Source: Pycnopodia helianthoides (Eukaryota; Echinodermata; Asteroidea; Forcipulatida; Asteriidae). Taken from it: a stretch of 64,000 bases of DNA. The notes under the pieces were generated by a model. It was not told the DNA's origin. It did not search any database and saw only the letters and a program-made list of their open reading frames with translations. The DNA lies in contig CM063258.1 of NCBI GenBank assembly GCA_032158295.1, positions 5,226,583 through 5,290,582 on the forward strand. The letters are read 5' to 3'. The position numbers and the translations under genes were made by a program. This document shows, piece by piece, positions 9,973-21,200 of the stretch (position 1 is its first letter; each line of letters opens with the position of its first letter).

Positions 9973-11228
9973 TTAGCAACTGGATGGCAGACCTGATCAT
10001 GACAGAACAAAACACTGAGCAAAAAGATCATCTGGTATCTACTTGCATTTAAAGACTTCAAGAAGTGAAAAGACATGCCCAAGCCCTCAGAGTAAAAAGG
10101 ATTACGATTTCCAGGGATGTTCCAGCAAGCTTTGTGTCAACACTTGAGTTTCTTTCGAATGTCACCAGAAGTCTGTTCAGCACCAACCTTTCAGTGGGCC
10201 ACCTTGGGAAACAATGTACACATCCTCAGAGTAACAACAGACAGATGGTGTTTTGCGAAGGCGATTGCCAAGATTGGTTCCACGTTGAATGTATAAATAA
10301 AGGAGGAAAGTTTCCAAAGCACTTCTTATGAGCGCTGCCGCTCTAAATAATCCAATACAGCAACAAAGTTTGGCAAGCAGTTTCAATAATTACATATAGT
10401 TGCCATGCACATTAGTGGTGCTGCAGGTCCAGACTGTAATTCTTGCTATAGCCACATTAGCATGAAAAACTTGATGATTTTTTGAAAATGACATCCTTAT
10501 ATTGCAGACTTGAATGGATACTTTAATCACACGTATTATAGCGATATTTGTTGTCGAAAGTTCTACACTTAAATCTGGCTCAGTCCAAAATATTTAACCC
10601 CTAGCTGTGTTCCGGAGTTGTACTCAATCCATTTATTCGTACAGCTTGAGTTTGTTGGATACATTACATAGACCTATAGACCTTCCTGTACTTAGTAAAA
10701 GGAACAATTTTGTCACAAAATAAAAATGTTTAATATAGTAATGTTTTCTTTCACCTTTTTTTATACATTAAATTTAAAAAAGGTATTCAGTATTTATCAT
10801 GACGGATCGGTTTATACCTGGAAAGAAGGAAACACAGGAGAGGCTGCGGAGGATATAGCCGACAAAAGTCTGCAATTACATTTACAGTTGATGTTTCGTC
10901 CTACAGCAAAAGCCGTTTTCTTTATTAAAAGTTCAAACTGTTGTTATTTCTCCCGCAAGGTTTATTTATCGGTCGTTGTTGCCCAAGATCCAAACTAAGG
11001 AAAGGATAAGAAGCTGCTTTGGTCTAAATGTAACATCAAAATCAATGGGTCAGAATAGTGGTTGATCCGGGAAATTTCGACATCATTGACGGAACTCCAT
11101 CATTTTTAAATGCTGGTGAGATAGAAATATCCTTGAGCAACACACCGTATGTATTTGCTTTGTTTTGTTTTCGCTTTAGTTTTGATTTATGTTTATTTGC
11201 TGGTCCGTGTACCCCCGTTACTTTGCTC
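9973..11228 (+). mobile_element. Interior between inverted arms, with partial PHD finger
   Basis: About 1.25 kb of unique sequence bounded by inverted copies of the array unit. It holds a partial PHD finger (next entry) and two further short open frames on the plus strand: 10,726-10,998 (HDGSVYTWKEGNTGEAAED region) and 11,058-11,243 (GNFDIIDGTPSFLNAGEIEI region). I do not recognise either. No transposase catalytic motif was found. It may be the cargo or decayed core of a mobile element. Confidence 0.45.
10065..10331 (+). CDS. Open frame ending in a partial PHD-type zinc finger
   Basis: The last 40 residues contain GKQCTHPQSNNRQMVFCEG and DCQDWFHVECIN. This is the metal-binding core of a PHD finger: Cys, then C-x3-C before W-F-H-x2-C. 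PHD fingers read histone tails and also occur in retroelement ORF1 proteins. The first Cys pair is incomplete in this frame; another frame at 10,073-10,135 has CPSPQSKKDYDF and GCSSKLC with further cysteines, so a small frame break may separate the two halves. It ends at a stop and has no clear donor. Likely a captured exon or element-encoded fragment, perhaps inactive. Confidence 0.4.
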   Translation: MKRHAQALRVKRITISRDVPASFVSTLEFLSNVTRSLFSTNLSVGHLGKQCTHPQSNNRQMVFCEGDCQDWFHVECINKGGKFPKHFL

Positions 11229-13878
11229 CTCTATTTTGGATAGCTAGTAAGAAAGAGTAGACCTTAATGAACAATTTGGTTTATTGGAATTGGTGGAGCA
11301 ACCCGTCCTTGATAGTTTTTTTTTGCTTGTCCATGTACCCCCTTAAGTTTGTTTCATTTCGCGCAATTCTTTATGTTTACTTTGTTGGATAAAGACTCTC
11401 AGCAATCGTTCCGCGGTTTTTTTCGACCCTAGTGACGGGTTGCTCCACTATTTTGGATAGCTAGTAAGAAAGAGGAGACCTTAAGGAACAATTTGGTATA
11501 TTGGAATTGGTGGAGCAACCCGTCCGTGATAGTTTTTTTGCCTGTTCATATAACCCCCTTTATTTTGTTTTATTTCGCGCAATTCTTTATGTTTACTTTG
11601 TTAGATAAAGACTCTTAGCAATCGTTCCGCAGTTTTTTTTCGAGCCCATTGACGGGTTGCTCCACTATTTTGAATAGCTACTAAGAAAGAAGAGACCTTA
11701 ATGAACAATTTGGTTTATTGGAATTGGTGGAGCAACCCGTCCTTGGTAGTTTTTTTGCCTGTTCATGTACCCCCTTTATTTTGTTTTATTTTGCGCACTA
11801 AATTGCACATAATATAATAAGTAGATTAATGTTGGATAAAGACGCTAAGCAATCGTTCCGCAGTTTTTTTTCGAGCCCATTGACGGGTTGCTCCACTATT
11901 TTGGATAGCTAGTAAGAAAGAGGAGACCTTAAGGAACAATTTGGTATATTGGAATTGGTGGAGCAACCCGTCCTTGGTAGTTTCTTTCGCCTGACTGTTT
12001 ACCCCCTTTATTTTGTTTTATTTCGCGCAGTTCTTTATGTTAACTTTGTTAGATAAAGACTCTTAGCAATCGTTCCGCAGTTTTTTTCGACCCCAGTGAC
12101 GGGTTGCTCCACTATTTTGGATAGCTAGTAAGAAAGAGGAGACCTTAAGGAACAATTTGGTTTATTGGAATTGGTGGAGCAACCCGTCCTTGGTAGTTTT
12201 TTTGCCTGTTCATGTACCCCCTTTATTTTGCGCACTAAATTGCACATAATATAATAAGTAGATTAATGTTGGATAAAGACGCTAAGCAATCGTTCCGCAG
12301 TTTTTTCGACCCCAGTGACGGGTTGCTCCACTATTTTGGATAGCTAGTAAGAAAGAGGAGACCTTAAGGAACAATTTGGTTTATTGGAATTGGTGGAGCA
12401 ACCCGTCCTTGGTAGTTTTTTTCCCTTGTCCATGTACCCCTTTATTTTGTTTCATTTCGCGCAATTCTTTATGTTTATTTTGTTAGATAAAGACTCTTAG
12501 CAATCGTTCCGCAGTTTTTTTTTGAGCCCATTGACGGGTTGCTCCACTATTTTGAATAGCTACTAAGAAAGAAGAGACCTTAATGAACAATTTGGTTTAT
12601 TGGAATTGGTGGAGCAACCCGTCCTTGGTAGTTTTTTTCCCTTGTCCATGTACCCCTTTATTTTGTTTCATTTCGCGCACTAAATTGCACATAATATAAT
12701 AAGTAGATTAATGTTGGATAAAGACGCTAAGCAATCGTTCCGCGGTTTTTTCGACCCCAGTGACGGGTTGCTCCACTATTTTGGATAGCTAGTAAGAAAG
12801 AGGAGACCTTAAGGAACAATTTGGTTTATTGGAATTGGTGGAGCAACCCGTCCTTGGTAGTTTTTTTCCCTTGTCCATGTACCCCTTTATTTTGTTTCAT
12901 TTCGCGCAATTCTTTATGTTTACTTTGTTAGATAAAGACTCTTAGCAATCGTTCCGCAGTTTTTTTTTGAGCCCATTGACGGGTTGCTCCACTATTTTGA
13001 ATAGCTACTAAGAAAGAAGAGACCTTAATGAACAATTTGGTTTATTGGAATTGGTGGAGCAACCCGTCCTTGGTAGTTTTTTTCCCTTGTCCATGTACCC
13101 CTTTATTTTGTTTCATTTCGCGCACTAAATTGCACATAATATAATAAGTAGATTAATGTTGGATAAAGACGCTAAGCAATCGTTCCGCGGTTTTTTCGAC
13201 CCCAGTGACGGGTTGCTCCACTATTTTGGATAGCTAGTTAGAAAGAGGAGACCTTAAGGAACAATTTGGTTTATTGGAATTGGTGGAGTGACCCGTCCTT
13301 GGTAGTTTCTTTCGCCTGTCTGTTTACCCCCTTTATTTTGTTTTATTTCGCGCAATTTTTTATGTTTACTTTGTTAGATAAAGACTCTTAGCAATCGTTC
13401 CGCAGTTTTTTTTCGAGCCCATAGACGGGTTGCTCCACTATTTTGAATAGCTACTAAGAAAGAAGAGACCTTAATGAACAATTTGGTTTATTGGAATTGG
13501 TGGAGCAACCCGTCCTTGGTAGTTTTTTTCCCTTGTCCATGTACCCCTTTATTTTGTTTCATTTCGCGCACTAAATTGCACATAATATAGGCCTAATAAG
13601 TAGATTAATGTTGGATAAAGACGCTAAGCAATCGTTCCGCGGTTTTTTCGACCCCAGTGACGGGTTGCTCCACTATTTTGGACAGCTAGTAAGAAAGAAG
13701 AGACCTTAAGGAACAATTTGGTATATTGGAATTGGTGGAGCAACCCGTCCTTGGTAGTTTTTTTCCCTTGTCCATGTACCCCTTTATTTTGTTTCATTTC
13801 GCGCACTAAATTGCACATAATATAATAAGTAGATTAATGTTGGATAAAGACGCTAAGCAATCGTTCCGCGTTTTACCA
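11229..13878 (+). repeat. Tandem array of eleven ~216/229 bp units with two alternating spacers
   Basis: Each unit has a block that starts GACGGGTTGCTCC, runs through GGATAGCTAGTAAGAAAG and ends GGAGCAACCCGTC, so the block has inverted ends. A spacer then contains GCAATCGTTCCGC. GACGGGTTGCTCC begins at 11434, 11651, 11882, 12098, 12317, 12533, 12762, 12978, 13207, 13424 and 13659. Gaps are 217, 231, 216, 219, 216, 229, 216, 229, 217 and 235. Spacer A (CAATTCTTTATGTTTACTTT) and spacer B (CACATAATATAATAAGTAG) alternate strictly. This is a higher-order repeat of about 445 bases. It ends sharply after a B spacer at about 13,870. ORFs inside it are by-products. Confidence 0.95.
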
Positions 13879-14052
13879 CTTTCCAAAATTTGTGATGCAG
13901 AGTCTTTTTTGTGGAAATAATGAAATTTTGTGAAAATAATGAAATTTTTCGGCGGTAGCTTTCAGAGCATGCGGGCGGTGGACGCAAATCTATAACTTTC
14001 ATTCTCATGCCATGGCCTTATAATGTTATTAATTAACAACCCACCTTTGACA

Positions 14053-14371
14053 AACGAAGGAGCTCCTGCCGTTTATGTTGTCTACGCAACTTTTCAAGTT
14101 TTGATTGCATTCTTTCCGATTTACTATGTGTGTTGCTTTTCTTTCTATCCGCTGTCATCACGGTGGCGGTGCTGTCACTACCGAGGGCGAGGCGGTCATG
14201 TGTTGCCACTCTGGTTGCACCATCATGACCATCATCTTCTCTGGATCCTTCTTCGCCTTCTCCCGAGGCCGAGTGTCGACAACGCCGGGACCGGGAAAAC
14301 AAACCGTTTCTCCCGCAAACATACCGACACTTCAGAAAGGAACATCTCTGTGAGAAGTACAAAGACAACAT
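14053..14371 (-). other. Possible first exon on the minus strand (unrecognised)
   Basis: An open frame of about 105 residues in CpG-rich sequence ends at a good donor (AAAG/GTGGGT, intron from 14052). The C-terminal part is highly basic and helical-looking (SKSERMQSKLEKLRRQHKRQ, then ELLRLSK). No family recognised and no downstream exon found; the next sequence on that strand is the array. Could instead be part of the 5' flank of ATF6. Confidence 0.3.
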
Positions 14372-14385
14372 TGTGTATGCGATGA

Positions 14386-15148
14386 AGCTATTTTCGATGA
14401 AATCGTTGAGACATTGATGTGAAAAGAATGCATTTTAAACTGTCCTATGCTTCGGTGCGATCGAACAGGCAGTGTTCATGGGCGCCGCCATATTTGAAAC
14501 TACAACCTCGTTCTCTTGTTTTGTGAAATAACTCTCCCTTAATTGTGGGTATTAATTTTAAGGACACGTCAAGTATTTGAATGCTAAAAAAATTATTCCT
14601 GAATTATTTATATATTAATTGTTTGTGAAGCGATTTTTGGTTTTTGTTTTAACAACTTTGTTGTCTAGTGCAGATATCGCCAAAACCATTATTAAGAATG
14701 CATCCCTACCCTCTGAATAGAACAGTTGAACAGTTAAACATCCTGTAATTTGACTCTTGCTTGATTCTTTATATTTGTTGTCTACGAAAATTCATTATAA
14801 TTTTTTAATATAGCAAATATTAATCAACAACTTTTGCTAAAACAATGACAACCACAATTTAAAAACTTGTTTTTATTTTAATTTTTATCACACAACACAG
14901 GTTACCCCTTGAAAATAAATGGAAGATCCATGAATGGGGAAGTGCATATAAAAAAAAATAGCATATAAAAATTGTTTGGTCGCCGCCGCTTAATTCATCG
15001 TTGTAGATTCAAATGACACGATGTTTTTCAGTCGGAGCACAGACTATTTTTTATAGTAAATCCACGCAACCACTTTATGCACGTTTAACAAACTGAAGTG
15101 GGTGGTTCTCGTTTGTGTAGCTCATATTTCTCAACTTTCCGAGTGAAA
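14386..15148 (+). promoter_or_regulatory. ATF6: ATF6 5' flank and presumed promoter
   Basis: A GC-rich stretch near 14,440-14,520 (GGGCGCCGCCATATTTGAAA) precedes AT-rich sequence and the ATF6 start at 15149. No TATA box or complete ER-stress element was identified, so the transcription start is not placed. Confidence 0.35.
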
Positions 15149-15221
15149 ATGGCTCTGGATTTTATCACATCATCTGACACGAGGTTTTTAGCAGATAACT
15201 TGCTGTCATCGGAAGATTTTG
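15149..15221 (+). CDS. ATF6: ATF6 exon 1
   Basis: Start codon and 24 codons, [20 protein letters not shown] and on to SSEDF. Donor GTGAGC. The Gly codon is split G/GT with exon 2. Confidence 0.93.
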
Positions 15222-18200
15222 GTGAGCTAGATTAGCTTTAGTTATTTTGTATGTAAAAAATATTAAATTTCCTGAAAGTGAAATACCTAGATTAGAATTC
15301 GTTTGCAGCTTGAGTCAACTCGACCGTTTTCAAATATTACTTTAGCTAGGTTAGAACATTACAACAATAACAAACATTATTAAGAGGGGTATACAAATGC
15401 CTGTTCAGAACTTTTTGATTTCATTGCTTCTTTTTAAGTTGTATTGTACCACAAACAAATTACAACTGTTCAAAGGTCTTCCTTCCTTCAAGTTCAAAAT
15501 AATATTAATTATAATTATTGATATGATTGGGAGAATACCTTTTTAAATTGAATTTGAATTGGAGTTTGCTATTTCATTATTAATATTGATTTTGTTAATG
15601 TTATTTCATTATTTATTTATGTAAAATAATAAGGCCAAACGTAAAAGGGGGGCCTTATCCTCCTGATCCTGTGACCAGTTTTCATGTTTTTTTCCCGTTG
15701 TTTTGCAAAAAGAATTAACTGATGCAATTTATGATGAACTGATGTCCTCCTTAAACGTTAAACTACTTTCCTTGGCTTGGTCATTATGCATACATCTACC
15801 CGGCCGGAGTTGAATTAATCATACCCCTCCATCCTGCCGACAGTTGCAGACCGGAGGGTTACGAAGCAGTGTGCACAATAAAATCTCAGGTTAATGCAAT
15901 TTGGACCTTTTTTGTCAGACTATTGAGTAGTGACCAGATTTGCATAATTTTAATGGTTTTTGGTCGCTTTTTGTGCCAAATATTTTCACAGTGTTGTTTT
16001 AAGTGTTCTACACTAATTAAATACGCATTGAAGATCAAATCCATGTTCTTAGAATGTGTGTTACTGTTGGTGTTATAAATGATTTTTGAAAGTGGTACAA
16101 ATTTTGGCAAATCTTGTCACAGCACTAGTCTGACACAAATTGTCAAAATTGCATTAACCTGAGATTCACACTGCTACCGTCGGAAGGATGAAGGGTTACG
16201 ATAATAGCAACTAGCAAACATCTGTTTTGAAACTTGATTACGTCACAACTTTCAGTCACACCCTGTGCTGATCTTTGATACAGTACCTCCAATTAACCCT
16301 AACAGACTAGACCCTTGGGTAAACATACTGCCCAAATCCTTCAATATCCTTCAGAATAAAGTTGTAATAAACCTAAAGTGCCCAAATCCTTCAATATCCT
16401 TCAACTTATTGTAAGTATACATATTAGCCCAATCCTTCAAAATCCTTTTGAGACAGAAGTTAGGGAGTCAAAAAATGTCAAAAAAGCCCAAAACCTTCAG
16501 AATCCTATTTTGGCTAAGCTGCATAATACATAAAACCTTCAAAATCCTCCTATGTAAAAACAGCCCGGTAGCGCAAGTCCTGCGAAATCCTACCCTAACA
16601 AAAACTCATTTTAGCCCAAAGCCTTCGAAACCCTCCTGTGTTGCAGATCCCTAATAGCCGAAATCCTTCACAATCCTGCACTTTGGCAATGAGGATATTG
16701 TAGGACTTGGGTTCTTTAGGGTTAATAGCGCCCCATCTGACTTTGTTGGGAGTGTGACCTGTATTCATGGTCTCCAAGTGAAGCCGTACGTGAAACAAAA
16801 CAAAATTCAGCAGTGACCCCAAGTGTTATGTGATACTCCGAATCTGTATGGCTCTAATTTTTGAAAATGAATATTTTTTTAATTTTCATCTGGAGTTTTG
16901 CAATAAATTTCAAATGAAAAAAAATTACATAAAAGTTGTGCTAATGTTTCTTTGCTTTCACCTCTCAGCCAATTTTGGTTTATTTTTTTATTTTTATGTT
17001 TCTTATTTAATAAAAAATCAAAACAAACAGTGATAATGGAATACCCTGTGATTGCTTTAAGTTTAACAGATGTTTATTTTGTTCTTCGACATTTAAACAC
17101 TGGAGTGGTATAGATGGGTTGCAATACGCGTCACTGACCGCCATCTTTGATGTAAAACGATGGAAAAGTGCACGCGTGTACGCGCTACGCACGACTCTCA
17201 GCCAATGATAGCTCTTCACGCGTGCACAATTCATCAAAGATGGTGGTCAATGACGCGTATTGCAGTCCTTCTATTGGTTGAAACCACAGTGAAACACAGC
17301 ACTTGTCAGTGACATCAGTTTTAAGATACTGTCATCATCCGTTCGTGGGCATTTGTTCTGTGGGATAAGAAAAGATCAGTTTTAAAGTTGGGTGTTGTGA
17401 TGCCCTTAAAAATATTTATTAGGTAAAGGTAGGGTACATGTACTATGATAACGACCCTGAACAAAAATGGTGTAATTTTTTTCCGAAAGCTTACTTGTTA
17501 TAAAGATGTTAAAGGAACATTACAGAATTGGTTTTTGCTAACAAAACAGTTGCTGGCAGTGTAAGCACTTTATGTAATCCACCAAAACCTGTAGAAGTTT
17601 GAGATCGATCGGCCATCTGGGTCACGAGAAAATAGTGAAAAACCGATTACACATTTGCATGAAATCCTATAGATTCAACAAATGAATAAAACGCTCACTG
17701 AGCGATAAACTCCAATCGGAAAATCAGTTTATTCATTTCTCATCAAATATGGCATGTCAGACAGAAATATTTCAAGGGATGTTTTGTACTATCATCATCA
17801 TTAGACCGTGTAAGTTTTATGTAAATTTGTAATCAAAAGTATATATTACAATTACCAATTCTGTAATGTTCCTTTAAAAGTCAATAAAAACTCTTGAATC
17901 AGATTTCTGAGGGTTGGTGTTCGTTCGCGAACACTGCGGCCAGAGATGTGGTTGGTACCCTCTGACACTTTGCTAAACACGGATGGATTCGCAATCTTGT
18001 AAAAAATACCCTGACAGTTTTTTGCTGATTTCCCAACAGCTGAAACTTTCACATGTGACTGTTTGTTATTGTATCTTTCTTGATAATCTTGCCAATACAT
18101 CAGCATTACGTTGACAAAAACCAATCTATGACCCTGTCTGTAATAATGAAAATATTTTGAATTAAACTTCATTTTCTGTTAGTTTTGATTGAAAAACTAA

Positions 18201-21200
18201 ATAAACAAACCATCAAATATACCTGCTGGGTGTATATGTTAGATTTTTTTTTTTTGGGGGGGGGGTGATTATTTAATTTTACCCCAAAACAATTAACACA
18301 CACACACACAAATGGTGAAATTATCTTTATAAACACATATTTGTATATTTGCTAATATATTTCTCACAGACGGGTTACAATAATAACCATCATATAAAAC
18401 AGGCCCTCGCTGTATGTTTGTTTATTCATCATCCTGTCTCAACTTCATTACTCCTTGGACACTTTTGTCTTTTCGAAAAAAAACTACACAATGTGTAGGT
18501 TTAATTTCAATAAAACGATAACATTTAGGATTACCTTGAATGAATGAAACGATTATTTTACAGTACAAATGCAAGATTTTTTCTTTCTAGTTTGTTGTTG
18601 TTTTTTTTTTCTTTCTTCTCATGGTTGCGGGGGGGGGGGGGGCGTTAAGTGTGATTGCTCGAAGTCAAAATGCCATGATGTGAAGACACATTGCTTTCAG
18701 GCAGTCTTATTTTTTTTAAATCTCGTAATGCTATTACGGATTTTGATGTATTGAGCTTGATATTGAGTTTCCGATATCAATTTTTTTCAAAAAATTTATC
18801 ACTGACAGACCTTATTGAAAAATGTAGGGGGATGGGGATATATAAAGGGGTTCTTAAATTTGTATGCAGTCAAATTTGACAATTTTTTTTTTCATAACAC
18901 ATATTATTAACGCTAAAAACAGGATCATAAGTAGGAAAAGAGAAGGAAAAAAATGTTCAGTGTTAGATGTGGGATGAAACCCCCAATAATCAGGTAGGGA
19001 CTGAAAACCCAATCCATATGCAAGGCTCTGGTCACAGGCGGGATTCGAACCGGGGCTCCACACCAAAGGAGGGAAAGGCAGGAAACGAAACCACTGAGCC
19101 AACCAACTCCTAATCTTTAATTTTGGTAGTAAAGTAACTTTCAAATTGTTGATAATAGAAATTAAGAAACAAACATATTTTTTGTGTGGGCAATTGAACA
19201 TGTTATAAACCTTTCTTTGGTGTCTTGTTTAAAATAGAAATACCCTTTTTTTTAGGAACATCTTTGGATAAACAATTTATGATCTGCATGCATAATTTAC
19301 CCTTATCATGGAGGTACATGTAGAAGTATATCTTACCTCCATGCCTAGATCAACTGTCAAGCGTTACTATACAGGGCTCGAAATTTACACTTGACTGCAG
19401 TCTCGAGGTCAGTCATTTTTAGCATCGATCCAGTAAACTCATGACCTGACAATTCTGGCAGTGTTGTGGTTTCGTTCAAATGTTGACTCAACACCTGATA
19501 AACACCTTCCAATTCTGTTGAGTGTTGAAGAAAACTTTACCCATAATACAAATGAGATTTAACCTTCTCTTACTTTAGCGCTTGTTCAAATTAAAACAGT
19601 TCAAATGTTAAACTGTGTAGGTGTTTTTTCCTCCCTTATTTCAATTCTGGTCTTGTAAAAAAATCTTGTCGTGTAACAATTTTGAGCTTCTACATGTACA
19701 AGCTCTGCAGTCTTGTGGATTTTCTCTAAAAAATTTGGCCCCTACATGTATGTTATTAGTCATATTTACCTGATTAAAAAAAAAATTGCTCTAAATTCGT
19801 CCTCTACAAGACAATGAACACAAATCCGTACAAACTATCTTATAATTACAAGTATTCCACAATTTTTTTTTATGTTGATGGCTGTTGGTAATATATGTGT
19901 CTATTAATTGCCTAGGTGGAAATATTGACAACTCAATTCGTGTGTGCACAGCGTTGATTATTACAAATTATGATAATTTGCCATTGGGGGTTTCAAGGCT
20001 GTTTGGTCATCTACATCCCCAAGGGTCCAGCGTTGACTGTTGCCTATGACTATGCTGCTACTGTGCTAGGCATGCAACAGGTCACAACAATAGAGCAAAA
20101 CACAAACAAAGGATCTGAACAGAGCCTCGCGGAGGTAAAAATAGAACCTGCTTGATATTAAAACTTGGCCTTCGGGGGTTTTGTCCAAAGTGTTTGTTCG
20201 TTTGTTTAGTTATATTTCGAAGAATTTTTTTGTTGTTCTTGGTTATTATTGTCCTAGTTTAAAAAAAAAAATAATAATTATGGTGGTTTTTTTTTTCATT
20301 TATGTTTTCACACTTGGCAAATGTTGTATTGGTTGATATGAAACAGGACTACTCTTGGTAACATTTTTTAGCGAGTTGACCAACCATTTGAAACCATGCA
20401 ACTGCACAGGTTGTGTAGGGTGGCACAACTGTGCACATAACTAAATGTGGGTAACAGAAGCAGCGTTGGGTAAAAACCAAATAATATTCTTGATCCCAGA
20501 TTCAAATTTATCATCTATTACATTGTTGCTGTATCCTGCTACTAAGATATAGGATTCGAACTGCCTCTAGCTACCGGGCAAACTCGGTGGTCTAGTTGGT
20601 GAGACATCTGCTCTATAATTTGCAAAGGTCACGGGTTCGAATCCCATCCGAGTAATTTGCCTGTGAATTTTTTTTTCACAGGACTCAGGAAAGTACTAAT
20701 ATAGTGCTTTACACACATGGGTGTATCGGATAAAACCAAAATAATCTTCTTTATCCCTGATGCAAATTTAACATCTATTAAATTTAACTGTGTACCGGAA
20801 ACAGTCATATGTGTGTACTGTGTAGATGCATTCACCACATATGATGTCATATTGCAGGATAGCGTAGTACATCTATCATTCAAAACTATGTTAGATTAAT
20901 ATTGAATGGTAAGACAGTACACGTTGGGGTTTTAACGACAATGAATATTTGAGCATTTTTCTTCTTGAGTGGGCGTTTTGCATTTTTGATGGGGTTCGCT
21001 GTACAGAGTAGAGTGGATTACTGCACATAATAATAGTGTACATCAATTAAGATCCGTCCATGTGAGGACTTTCCTTTGTCCCTTTAACTGAGGACTGTTG
21101 TCCCTTTAACTGAGAACACTCTCCCTAAATGAAGCGCACAACAAAAAATGTGAGGACACAAAATTACTAAGGATCCCAATGTGAGAATGGCATGGTGCTA

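Noticed and set aside
13624..13818. Open frames within the tandem array
   Set aside because: They repeat with the units and have no independent protein features.
11229..13878. CRISPR-like appearance of the array
   Set aside because: Units exceed 200 bases, spacers are only two repeated types rather than unique, and the host is eukaryotic.
20581..20656. tRNA gene
   Set aside because: Acceptor and T arms pair but the anticodon arm is poor and a SINE body follows.
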